The position numbers and the translations under genes were made by a program. The notes beneath the pieces are model-generated. The model did no database searches, was not told the origin of the DNA, and saw only the letters and a program-made list of their open reading frames with translations. A stretch of DNA of 64,000 bases, from assembly GCF_024297065.1 (NCBI RefSeq), contig NZ_CP101114.1, positions 558,001 through 622,000 on the forward strand, written 5' to 3'. Of the stretch, positions 37,178 through 45,266 are shown piece after piece; within the stretch, counting starts at the first letter, position 1, and each line of letters starts with the position of its first letter. The stretch comes from Bartonella harrusi. Its GTDB lineage: Bacteria; Pseudomonadota; Alphaproteobacteria; Rhizobiales; Rhizobiaceae.

Positions 37178-38228
37178 CTTACTGCAAAACATACTGTCAA
37201 ACTACAAGGGCGTGCTGCGGCGATTGAACACGTCTTATAGAACACCCAAAAGCCAATCTTATCACCAGAAAACACTTGGCCATATTGTTCAAGAGATCGC
37301 ACAGCGTAATGGTTATACCGCAAAGGTTGACCCTTCTCTTGCGAAAATTGTTGTGCGTCATATTGATCAAACCACTGAAAGTGATATGGCTTTTGCCGCC
37401 CGCCTTGCAGAGGAATATGATGCGGTAGCAAAGCCTGTTGATGGTAAGCTAGTCCTTGCCAAACGGAGAGAAGGCAAAGCCATCACCGGCGAGACACTCC
37501 CCATAGTGATTCTTCATGAGAAACAGTGCACATGTTGGGATTTTAAATACAGTGCACGGGATGAAGCAGGTGCAGCCAATGGTTTAGAAACGGATGATGG
37601 TGAGGACCAAAAAGCTGCAGCGGATGCACGTGCACCAGAAGAGATAGAGGAGGATGAAAACACCATCCATATGGATGAAAATGATCTACCAGATCCATCT
37701 GAACCAGAGAGAGAAGAAAAAACAGAAAAAGAAGCAGAGAAGCAAGAACAAGAGAAAAAAGGCGGCGTTATCGCAACCTATTATGATCTGCGCAGTGGTG
37801 AAAAGAAAGAAGTCAAATCCGGTAATCCACCGTTTCATGAACTCAAATATACCTACCATAATCAATCAGAGGCTGTTGCAGCCATTGCCACTTATCGTAA
37901 CAAATCGTCACGGGGTAAATCTTCTTTCTCCTGTGATATTGGTGGTGATCCCTTTGTACAAGCAGAGGCAAAACTTGTTCAAGAGCCCCCTTTCCGTCCT
38001 TATATACCAGCAGAATGGCGTATCAAAAGCGTCAAGCACAAGCTTGATAAAACGGGTGGTTACACCACAAAAATAGAGTGCGAACTTTTTGATGAAGGAC
38101 AAGAAGATGCAGCTGGAAATGTTGCAAACACAACGCCAGATAAGGATGATACTCTTGATCCAAACGCTCCACAAAATGCATATGATGAAGGTGAAGGCGT
38201 CATACATATGGATGAGGGAGATACATAA
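37178..38228 (+). pseudogene. Phage late control gene D remnant
   Basis: The open frame at 37212-38228 (338 codons) carries the gpD-like segments QKTLGHIVQEIAQRNGYT and HIDQTTESDMAFAARLAEEY, typical of the tail hub protein of P2-like phages. The preceding part (HTVKLQGRAAAIEHVL, 37190-37237) is in another frame and ends in TAG at 37238, so a frameshift breaks the gene, and the true N-terminus is missing. A low-complexity acidic/basic insert with the motif IHMDEND splits the C-terminal half, and IHMDEGD recurs at the very end. Confidence 0.65.
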
Positions 38229-38296
38229 TAAGCTACCATGTTTTGCTATAAAACACTGTTGTTTAAAAAGACAATTAATACACTCAATACAACAGA

Positions 38297-38608
38297 TTAA
38301 ACGTGTGGAACTGGTCGTTCAAGAGGCTGTACAGCTAAGCGAAATCCCATGGTACGCAGTAAAGCATTCAAGCTGCGAAACTCTGGATTGCCTTTTTCTG
38401 AAAGTGTACGGTAAAGCTGTGTGGGATTCAAGTTGGCTGCTTTAGCTACAGCTTGAACACCACCATAAGCTTTAGCCATTTGGCGAAGTGTTACAAGCAA
38501 TTCACCTTGATCACCATCTGCTAGGATTGCATCAAGGGTAGCTGCTGCTATCTCAGGGTCATCATAGAAAATTCCCGCCATTGCATCATCATGGTTACAG
38601 TCTTTCAT
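38297..38608 (-). CDS. HigA-type antitoxin
   Basis: The 103-aa protein contains a helix-turn-helix (GGVQAVAKAANLNPTQLYRTL) after a start resembling COG3636 addiction-module antidotes. It would bind and neutralise the RelE/HigB-type toxin encoded just upstream and repress the pair. The toxin stop is 12 bases before this start. Its own frame is intact while the toxin is broken. Confidence 0.8.
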   Translation of the reverse strand: MKDCNHDDAMAGIFYDDPEIAAATLDAILADGDQGELLVTLRQMAKAYGGVQAVAKAANLNPTQLYRTLSEKGNPEFRSLNALLRTMGFRLAVQPLERPVPHV

Positions 38609-38620
38609 TTTTGCACTCCT

Positions 38621-38944
38621 TTAATCTTCACGGTTTTGCCAATCACGCCAGAAAGCACATGCGCGAGTGATATCAGTATCTTGTGTTTTTTTGCTACCGC
38701 CGCATAATAGCAACAATACGGTCTTTCCAGACTGTGCATAGTAAACTCGGTAACCAGGACCAATATTAATACGCAGTTCATGAACACCATCACGAAGCGG
38801 CTAAAAATCGCCAAAGTTTCCTTGCTCTAAGCGATTAAGACGGCGAATAATAGCAGTTTTAGCCTGTACATCACGGAGCTTTCGCAGCCAATCAGTTATC
38901 AAGTTTTTGCCATCAGAAGTAAGGTAGTGACGTATTTCAAACAT
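38621..38944 (-). pseudogene. HigB/RelE-type toxin with internal stop
   Basis: The 107-codon frame reads MFEIRHYLTSDGKNL, LRDVQAKTAIIRRLNRLE, then GDF-stop-PLRDGVHELRI and GPGYRVYYAQSGK, the full pattern of a HigB-like mRNA interferase. A TAG at 38803-38801 replaces the codon (normally Lys) before PLRDGV. Everything else is intact, so the inactivation looks recent. The antitoxin gene follows. Confidence 0.8.
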
Positions 38945-39000
38945 GATGTATATTCGTTTATAAACGAATATTTGTCAAGACAAAAATGTCTTCACTATTT

Positions 39001-39327
39001 TCATTTTACTATTCCCAAAAACACAGCCAAACAGCGTTCAATTTCTACCATTTTATCTGCATGAATAGAACCGAAAGCTGGGCTAACCTTTTCGCATCTT
39101 ACCGTCATGATCTTATCAATCATCACTTGTGAAAGCTTTTGTAAACCATTTTTGGCATCTGGTTGAATAGTAATGCGAAGTAATGGCGCTGCAATAAGTG
39201 TACTTGTAATTGGTAAAACTGTTACGCTTGTATGTTCACTGAATTGATTGGCTTGAATTATTAATGCAGGTCTTGGTTTACCAAAATCACCCTGCATCGC
39301 TATTGTTACGAGAGATCCACGCTTCAT
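39001..39327 (-). CDS. MazF/PemK-type toxin
   Basis: The 108-aa protein has the MazF fold start (MKRGSLVTIAMQGDFGKPRPALII) and the VLPITSTL, LSQVMIDKIMTV segments of this family of ribosome-independent mRNA interferases. It overlaps the antitoxin stop by four bases, the usual coupling of such pairs. The frame is intact. Confidence 0.85.
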   Translation of the reverse strand: MKRGSLVTIAMQGDFGKPRPALIIQANQFSEHTSVTVLPITSTLIAAPLLRITIQPDAKNGLQKLSQVMIDKIMTVRCEKVSPAFGSIHADKMVEIERCLAVFLGIVK

Positions 39328-39548
39328 TCTGTCCAGCCATCAACTTCCACTAAAGATTGATCCATAAATAATTGCATAGATGTATCTGTTTTATCCATTT
39401 TTGCTACCAAGCGACACTGCCGGCGGCACTCTTCTGCAAAGTTTGGTTGGCGTGTATCTGGTACCCAAATTTGCATCAAGCGCAATCCTGCTTTCCTTTG
39501 TGCGTTACGATGTTTTTGAACGCGTTCATTGACGTGCATTGTAGCCAT
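39324..39548 (-). CDS. MazE-type antitoxin (DUF3018)
   Basis: The 74-aa protein reads VNERVQKHRNAQRKAGLR then QIWVPDTRQPNFAEECRRQ, the DUF3018 pattern of MazE-like antitoxins. I chose the ATG at 39548; an in-frame ATG at 39608 would add 20 unconserved residues. The stop overlaps the toxin start, so the pair is an intact operon within otherwise decayed phage DNA. Confidence 0.82.
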   Translation of the reverse strand: MATMHVNERVQKHRNAQRKAGLRLMQIWVPDTRQPNFAEECRRQCRLVAKMDKTDTSMQLFMDQSLVEVDGWTE

Positions 39549-39694
39549 AAGAAAACCTCCACTATGTTTCATGTAACGTATAACACGAAAAAAAGTTACA
39601 TGAAACAAAAATTTAATAATCTTCGCGGAAATGCCCCCGTTACATCGTAAAATATCATCCTTTAGAAGAGGAAAGAGATCAACCTTTTAAATCC

Positions 39695-39721
39695 AGCTCT
39701 GCCTTGTGTAGAGCTTTTTTT
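39695..39721 (+). terminator. Hairpin with T run before the endolysin
   Basis: AGCTCT pairs with AGAGCT around a nine-base loop and is followed by seven T. It lies 13 bases before the endolysin start codon and probably stops upstream transcripts or acts as an attenuation point for the lysis genes. Confidence 0.6.
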
Positions 39722-39733
39722 ATGGAGAAACCT

Positions 39734-40396
39734 ATGAGAAAAATATCATCAGAAGGACTTGCACTTATTAAACAATGGGAGGGCTTGCGTCTACACGCCT
39801 ATAAAGATGCCATTGGTATATGGACCATTGGTTATGGGCATACAAACGCTGCTGGAAAACCCTTTGTTCATAAGGGCATGACAATCACTGAAGAACAAGC
39901 CGAAGAGTTTCTTTGCCGTGATTTGCAACAATTTGAGAACACTGTTGAACAAGCCGTTCAAGTTTCCTTAACAGACGAACAATTCGCAGCACTCGTCTCC
40001 TTTTGTTATAATGTAGGAACAGCAGCCTTTTGCAATTCGACACTGTTAAAAAAACTCAATCAAGGTGAATATGAAGCAGTGCCCTCTGAATTACAGAAAT
40101 GGACCAAAGCGGATGGAAAGCGCCTTCAAGGTCTCGTCCACCGGCGGACAGCAGAAGCAGGCTTATGGGCAAAAGGCGCTTATGTTTCCTCCAATTATCA
40201 ACCAGTAGAAACCAAACAGCCAATGGGGATTTTCAAAGCAGAAGCCCTTGCCCCCATCATTGGTTCTTTCTCAGGACTTGGAGGTTTGTTAGCGGGCAAT
40301 GGCCCTATCCAATGGGCATTGGCAACCATTATGGTTTTAGCCGCCTGTGCCGGTCTTTTCTGTGTCGCCAAACGCTTTCAGGAACACAAATTATGA
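39734..40396 (+). CDS. Phage endolysin (GH24 lysozyme) with C-terminal membrane segment
   Basis: The 220-aa protein has the T4-lysozyme-type catalytic triad Glu16, Asp25 and Thr31 (KQWEG, YKDAIGIWTIGYGH) and cleaves peptidoglycan. Residues about 180-213 include a hydrophobic membrane segment (ALATIMVLAACAGLF), so it may be anchored by its C-terminus. I chose the ATG at 39734, preceded by GGAGA; an upstream in-frame start exists. Its stop touches the next frame of the lysis cassette. Confidence 0.85.
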   Translation: MRKISSEGLALIKQWEGLRLHAYKDAIGIWTIGYGHTNAAGKPFVHKGMTITEEQAEEFLCRDLQQFENTVEQAVQVSLTDEQFAALVSFCYNVGTAAFCNSTLLKKLNQGEYEAVPSELQKWTKADGKRLQGLVHRRTAEAGLWAKGAYVSSNYQPVETKQPMGIFKAEALAPIIGSFSGLGGLLAGNGPIQWALATIMVLAACAGLFCVAKRFQEHKL

Positions 40397-40420
40397 TCTT
40401 ATGGATGAAAAAAAAATCTG

Positions 40421-40621
40421 ATGCTAACAGGTGCGGCTTTAGCCGCTTTTTTTATGATTTTAGCAAAAGCTTTTGTTCTTGGCAAAAGAACTGAACAGCA
40501 AAAGCAAACAGAAAAGACTTTAAAGAGTGCGACAACACGGCTTGAGGTAGAAAATGAAATTAATCAAAAAAGTGATGCTGATGTGCGTACTGATCTCTCT
40601 CACTGGTTGCGCGACAAATAA
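40421..40621 (+). CDS. Inner-membrane spanin-like protein, probably frameshifted at the start
   Basis: The 66-aa frame has an N-terminal hydrophobic segment (LAAFFMILAKAFVLG) followed by a polar coiled region (KRTEQQKQTEKTLKSATTR), like Rz-type inner-membrane spanins. The natural start seems to be the ATG at about 40405 (in MILWMKKK), but it is in a different frame; a run of nine A lies between, and loss of one A would join them. The internal ATG at 40421 may still allow expression. The Rz1-like gene overlaps its 3' end. Confidence 0.55.
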   Translation: MLTGAALAAFFMILAKAFVLGKRTEQQKQTEKTLKSATTRLEVENEINQKSDADVRTDLSHWLRDK

Positions 40622-40760
40622 AGTTGCTTCTTCTTGTGTAGGGTGGTTGCCGATATATTTGGAGCGCCAAGATCTCAACGCCATCAGTTCAAACTTAGCA
40701 AGAGAGATCTTAAAGCATAACAAGCAGGGTGAATATTTATGTGGGTGGAAACATGGCTAG
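40554..40760 (+). CDS. Outer-membrane spanin-like lipoprotein (Rz1-like)
   Basis: The 68-aa protein has a lipoprotein signal (MKLIKKVMLMCVLISLTGC), with the lipidated cysteine at residue 19. The short mature part contains few distinctive features. Its start is embedded out of frame in the end of the inner-membrane spanin gene, the overlapping arrangement typical of Rz/Rz1 lysis genes. Confidence 0.6.
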   Translation: MKLIKKVMLMCVLISLTGCATNKVASSCVGWLPIYLERQDLNAISSNLAREILKHNKQGEYLCGWKHG

Positions 40761-40926
40761 AAAAAACACTAAAAAAAACACCGCGCTTACAGAAGCAGAA
40801 AAAGAAATGCTTCAAGAAATAATCATCACTTATCAAAATGTAAAAATGATGTCTCGTTTGATGAAGTGGATAGCCTTTTTTCTCTTTTTACTCATCCTTG
40901 ATTTTGCTCGGATTATGGAGCAATAG
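40753..40926 (+). CDS. Small phage membrane protein
   Basis: The 57-aa protein has a polar start (MARKNTKKNTALTEAEKEM) and one C-terminal hydrophobic segment (WIAFFLFLLILDFARI). It overlaps the end of the lipoprotein gene. It could be a holin-like or accessory lysis protein, but nothing identifies it. The ATG at 40753 was chosen over 40729 because the extension is not plausible. Confidence 0.45.
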   Translation: MARKNTKKNTALTEAEKEMLQEIIITYQNVKMMSRLMKWIAFFLFLLILDFARIMEQ

Positions 40927-40991
40927 ACAATGTCTTTGCCCATTTAAAACAATGGTTTTCAAAGAATTAGAATATTTCAGCTTTCCATATC

Positions 40992-41263
40992 TTATTTTCG
41001 AAAAAGATCAGCGTGTGTTTCTGTACGAACAAGGTGTAATTTGCTTTTTTCAATTCTATAAATCAGCAGCCAATCTGGTTCGATATGACTATCACGCAAC
41101 CCCGCCCACTTCCCTTTTAATGGGTGATCGCGATAACATTGTGGTAACGGCTTTTCTTCAATCAGCAGGCTTAATAATGCACGTAGTTTATTCATATTTT
41201 ACCGCGTTTTTCTGCTTTGTGTACGTCTCGCTTGAATTGCACTGAACGAACAGGCGTTAGCAT
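40992..41263 (-). pseudogene. YafQ/RelE-type toxin with frameshift
   Basis: Starting at the ATG at 41263 the frame reads MLTPVRSVQFKRDVHKAEKRGK and then hits a stop, while the second part (MNKLRALLSLLIEE, DHPLKGKWAGLRDSHIEPDWLLIYRI) continues in another frame from 41195. One A is missing in the GGTAAAATATG sequence at about 41197. The two halves together match the YafQ family, which cuts mRNA on the ribosome. The antitoxin gene directly upstream is intact. Confidence 0.8.
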
Positions 41264-41264
41264 A

Positions 41265-41522
41265 TCAGATGCCCAAGTCTTTAAAAAGTGCTTCTGCGTT
41301 TTCGAATGTTTTACCTTTTCCTTCGTCTAGTTCCTTTATGGCTTTGCATGTGGTGCTATTGGGAACTTTGACATCAAAGGGTAAGCAACCTTCTTCAGCT
41401 ACACGCAAAAACGTCATGCGAATAAGATCTGATGCACTTAAACCCATACGCTCCAATGTGATCATTGCTTGTTTTTTCATATCACTAGAAATACGGGCGC
41501 GAACGACAGTATCGGCTTTCAT
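41265..41522 (-). CDS. RelB/DinJ-type antitoxin
   Basis: The 85-aa ribbon-helix-helix protein reads ADTVVRARISSDMKKQA, then MGLSASDLIRMTFLRVAEE and LPFDVKVPN, the DinJ/RelB pattern. It would neutralise the YafQ-type toxin, whose ATG follows one base after its stop codon. I chose the ATG at 41522; one at 41555 is in frame. Confidence 0.85.
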   Translation of the reverse strand: MKADTVVRARISSDMKKQAMITLERMGLSASDLIRMTFLRVAEEGCLPFDVKVPNSTTCKAIKELDEGKGKTFENAEALFKDLGI

Positions 41523-41731
41523 TGTGGTTTCTCCTTCATTAATCTTGTATTCCAATGTAGCTACATTGTAGCATTAAGTCAACTTTTCAGAAGTAGGGAT
41601 CCTTTGGATAGTTGATTTTTCTAAAAAAATATCCCGAAAAAAGGATCTTGATTTGCAATAACTAAGAAAAAATTCTGAATTTTTTTGCTAGAATCAGGGT
41701 GAATGTTCATTTGTTTCATAGGATTTTTTAG

Positions 41732-42123
41732 ATGATTACACCCTTTGGTAAAAGTTTACGCAAACTTCGCATTGATCACTCTGAACGTCTTTTAGATATG
41801 GCAGAGAGATTAGACATCTCTGTCCCATTTTTATCTTCTGTAGAAATTGGCAAAAATCTGTACCGGTTGGCATGGAAGAAAAGATCATAGAGCTTTATGC
41901 TTTAGATCAAGAGGCAGCCGCCCGTTTAAGGAGAGAATCAGATGCTTGTCGCAGCAGTTTTACCATCAAGTCGTCTGATCCCTTGTGTCGTGAAACCGTT
42001 GGCATGTTTACGAGACTTTTAAAGGTTTTTTCACAACAGGATTTAGAATCCTTCAAAGGAATATTAGAAGCGATTAGAGAAGAGAAAAACCAAAAAAATG
42101 CTCGTGTTGCGGAGGAGTATTAG
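41732..42123 (+). pseudogene. XRE-family regulator with frameshift
   Basis: The first 52 codons (MITPFGKSLRKLRIDHSERLL, SVPFLSSVEIGK) form an XRE helix-turn-helix and then leave frame. The second part, from ATG 41872 (MEEKIIELYALDQEAAARL), continues the protein in the next frame. Restoring one A in the five-base A run at about 41850 joins them. A run-together product of about 130 residues is what prophage-linked regulators of this type have. Confidence 0.7.
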
Positions 42124-42212
42124 AAAACCCTATTCCCGCACCTTTATTCATGTATCCCGCACCTTAAAAAACGTATGGAAAATCAATCAGTTATTTATGG
42201 TTAAAGATTGAA

Positions 42213-42303
42213 TGGCGGAGAGGAAGAGATTCGAACTCTCGAGAGCCTTTTGAGCCCTACTCCCTTAGCAGGGGAGCGCCTTCGACCACTCGGCCACCTC
42301 TCC
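42213..42303 (-). tRNA. tRNA-Ser (GCT)
   Basis: The 91-base gene has a GGAGAGG/CCTCTCC acceptor stem, encoded CCA end, an anticodon loop CTGCTAA with GCT, and a long variable arm, as expected for tRNA-Ser. It lies at the right end of the decayed prophage and could be the old attachment site. Confidence 0.95.
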
Positions 42304-42617
42304 AAAGCCGTGCATAAATGGTATCGACAGAAAGTTCAAGACATTTTCGATTTTTTTCAAAAATATCTAAGATTTTTTTATTGACCTAAGAAGATAAAAA
42401 GTTAGTAGAATAAAATTAATAGAATAAAAATTGTGCCTTTTTTACCACATTCCCCTGAATAGTATATGAATATCTTGAAAAAGGTGTTTTCATATTTGTA
42501 TCTTTTTAAAAGATCAGTATAGCTAAAATATAGGTATTGCGTATTTTTTGCCTTTAACGAGTTGAGCAAATAATATTCCCTAACGAAGATTAAACTACCT
42601 TTCATCGGAGATCCATT
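42304..42617. other. Long upstream region of the porin gene
   Basis: This 314-base AT-rich stretch has no gene. A TTGACC near 42381 followed 19 bases later by TAGAAT is a weak promoter candidate for the porin. The porin's ribosome binding site GGAGATCC is close to its ATG. Confidence 0.4.
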
Positions 42618-43832
42618 ATGAAGATTAAACCCCTCTTTTTAAGTTCTACAGCGGCTTTTTTAGCAATTTCTGGAGCACAAGCGGCTCCACAAGCGATTGC
42701 AGAACCAGAGCCTGTAGAATATATTCGTGTTTGCGATGCATATGGTAAGGGGTATTTCTATATCCCTGGAACAGAGACTTGCATGCGTTTGTCAGGAAAT
42801 GTTCGCGCTGATTTTAAAGGCGGTGATAATATAGAGGCAATAACTGACTCTCAGTTATCTAATAAAAAGAATACCTATGGTGCATCCTCACGGTTAACTC
42901 TTGTTTTTCAATCCGCTTCGGAAACAGAGTTAGGAACACTTCGTTCCTATGCACGTATCTTCTCGAACTGGAGCAATGGCAAAGACAGTGCTGGTGCAAA
43001 GCTCTCAGCCGCTTATATTGAACTTGGTGGTTTTCGCGTAGGTCTTGATGATACAATTTTTAATAGTTGGACTGGTGGCTATGGGAACGTTTTTAACGAT
43101 GATAGCATCGCACCAGCAGGCGTTACACGCACCAATTTCATTTCTTATACCTTCAGTGGTGATAGTGGATTTTCTGCTATTATCGGAGCTGAACTGGGTA
43201 ATGCTGATGCTCCTTACATTGATGCTAAGCATCCCGGATATAATGTATACTATTATATAGATAACGATGATAAAATTGCTGTCGTTGCTACAGATAAATT
43301 TCCAAGTAAACAAATAAAAAAATACACTCCTAATATAGTTTTGGGTATGAAATTTATGCAAAAATGGGGTGGTTTTTCAACAGTTGCAGCGTACGATGCT
43401 TATTATAAAAAGTGGGCTGCTAAAGTGCGCATGGATTTTAATGTCAACGATCGGTTAAATCTATGGGTAATGGGTGGCTATAAGAACAATGTTGATTACT
43501 ACACAGTAGATGAAAATGTACTGTCACGGCAAAACACAACAATCTATGCAAACTGGGGTGGAAAATGGGCTGCTTGGGCTGGTGCAACTTATAAACTTAC
43601 TCCAAAAGCAAATTTGAACGCTCAGGTTTCCTATAGTGCTGTAAAAACCTTTGCAACTTCTGTAAATATTGCCTACACGCTGGTTCCAGGATTCGTAATT
43701 ACACCTGAACTAACTTATGTTTCTTGGAATGATGATCGCACTCACAAAAGCGCAAATGGTGATACATATACACATGCTCTGAAAGGAAAAAGCGCTTTGC
43801 AGGGGATGATCCGTTTCCAGCGTTCATTTTAA
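42618..43832 (+). CDS. Omp2b/Omp43-type porin
   Basis: The 404-aa outer membrane porin has a signal peptide cleaved after AQA (residue 22), then a mature start with EPVEYIRVCDAYGKGYFYIPG that is characteristic of alpha-proteobacterial Omp2b-type porins, and it ends with the beta-barrel terminal Phe (MIRFQRSF). It forms trimeric diffusion channels. An intrinsic terminator follows the stop. A decayed fragment of a similar gene lies at 44601-44710. Confidence 0.9.
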   Translation: MKIKPLFLSSTAAFLAISGAQAAPQAIAEPEPVEYIRVCDAYGKGYFYIPGTETCMRLSGNVRADFKGGDNIEAITDSQLSNKKNTYGASSRLTLVFQSASETELGTLRSYARIFSNWSNGKDSAGAKLSAAYIELGGFRVGLDDTIFNSWTGGYGNVFNDDSIAPAGVTRTNFISYTFSGDSGFSAIIGAELGNADAPYIDAKHPGYNVYYYIDNDDKIAVVATDKFPSKQIKKYTPNIVLGMKFMQKWGGFSTVAAYDAYYKKWAAKVRMDFNVNDRLNLWVMGGYKNNVDYYTVDENVLSRQNTTIYANWGGKWAAWAGATYKLTPKANLNAQVSYSAVKTFATSVNIAYTLVPGFVITPELTYVSWNDDRTHKSANGDTYTHALKGKSALQGMIRFQRSF

Positions 43833-43852
43833 TTCTCTTGGATTATCTTTCT

Positions 43853-43882
43853 AAAAACTGGCAACATATGTTGCCAGTTTTT
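43853..43882 (+). terminator. Intrinsic terminator of the porin gene
   Basis: AAAACTGGCAAC pairs perfectly with GTTGCCAGTTTT around a four-base ATAT loop, followed by T-rich sequence. It starts 21 bases after the porin stop codon. Confidence 0.9.
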
Positions 43883-45266
43883 AATTTTTAAAGCTCCCCA
43901 TAATACTCACAATACTCTCTCTAATAAAAACATTTTCCTTTATGAAAATATTCCTAGCAAGGAGAATAGATGAGTGATGATGCCCTCATAGATCTTGTAT
44001 AATAATTCCAATACTGTAGATTTTGATTCAAAATAACTTTTTGTAAAATTTATCTAGATATCCTCAAAATTAATTAAAAACAAACGAGATATATGTTTAA
44101 ATTGTCAAACAGTGAATCGTAGAAATATTCTTATTAAAAAGAACAGAAATAAATAGAGAAATTCTTTATAAGATGTATATATTTTTTTGTTTGGATATGT
44201 TAAAAATATTCGTTTAATAATAATAATGATCTCTTGTTTTTAAAACTCTAAAAATATTACGTCTATATCCTTCACACTGTATAATTCATACTTTTTTCTT
44301 CTTTTAAGTATTGTTAGATACTATTTGCATGCCATGAATACGAAACTATAATTTATGCTTTTAGCATAAAAAAATATGAGCTTCTGTTTAGCAGATTCCA
44401 ATGTTGGCTAATAATTTTTGCATCAAAACGATTCATAAAAGGCTTATTACTCCTTTTAAAAACGTTCTTTATCCACACATCACTTTCACTTATGATATAC
44501 AATTAGAGATCATCACATATGTTATATAACGCTTAATGATAAGGCGATAGTATGTAATACTCCAAAGATTCCTTTATGTTATGGCAATTTAACAAATAGG
44601 CTAATAAAAAGATATACCCCTAATATAGTTTTGAGTATGAAATTTATGCAAAAATGGGGTGGTTTTTCAACAGTTTCAGCGTACGATGCTTATTATAAAA
44701 AGTGGGCTGCCCAAGCAAATTAATAATGCATATTTTGGGTAAACTTCCTGCCGATATATTTTTCAACAAAACTTTAAAAAATTTAGCATTGCAAAGCATT
44801 GGAACATCACATTGTCTTGTATTCGAAAGATTCTCTCTATCGCCTCTCTTAACAACGGGTCTCTCCTCTTTCAAACAAAATACACCGAGATTTTTTCTTA
44901 AACTCAATAAAACAATTTTTAAAAATAATTTTAATTTTATTGTATGATAAAAATCCCCTATAATGCATACTTTTGAGATTAAACTGTATCAATATTTTTT
45001 GCAAAATGCGTTAATATAGAATTCTAACCTCAATAATAGCCTAAACAAAACTTGAAAGACAATACCTGCGTTTTCTATGCGTTCGTTAGAATAAAATATT
45101 TTCCTATTTGCTCGTTATTTAAAAATCGTTAGCTGTTATTTGATGACTAAAATCTACTAGCAAATACAAACGCTCTATAACATAAAAACGACACCGCCTT
45201 TAACCTAAACTATAATAATAACTAGGAGAGTCTTTCTATAATCCCTAATCCCTCAGAATTTTATTT
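43883..45266. other. Gene-poor region with a porin fragment
   Basis: About 1.4 kb of AT-rich DNA has no convincing intact gene. It contains the porin fragment at 44601-44710. Overlapping open frames of 81-87 codons on both strands near 44640-44947 have no recognisable motif. Confidence 0.6.
44601..44710 (+). pseudogene. Porin gene fragment
   Basis: These 110 bases match 43311-43420 inside the porin gene with six differences and encode the segment MKFMQKWGGFSTVSAYDA. The match ends abruptly on both sides. It is the debris of a second porin gene, or the trace of a partial duplication. Confidence 0.85.

Noticed and set aside
42213..42303. tRNA-Ser 3' end as proven attachment site
   Set aside because: I could not find a matching direct repeat of the tRNA end at the left side of the phage relic near 35.4 kb.
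44644..44947. Overlapping 81-87-codon frames on both strands near the porin fragment
   Set aside because: They are mutually antisense, partly overlap the porin fragment, and I see no family motif.
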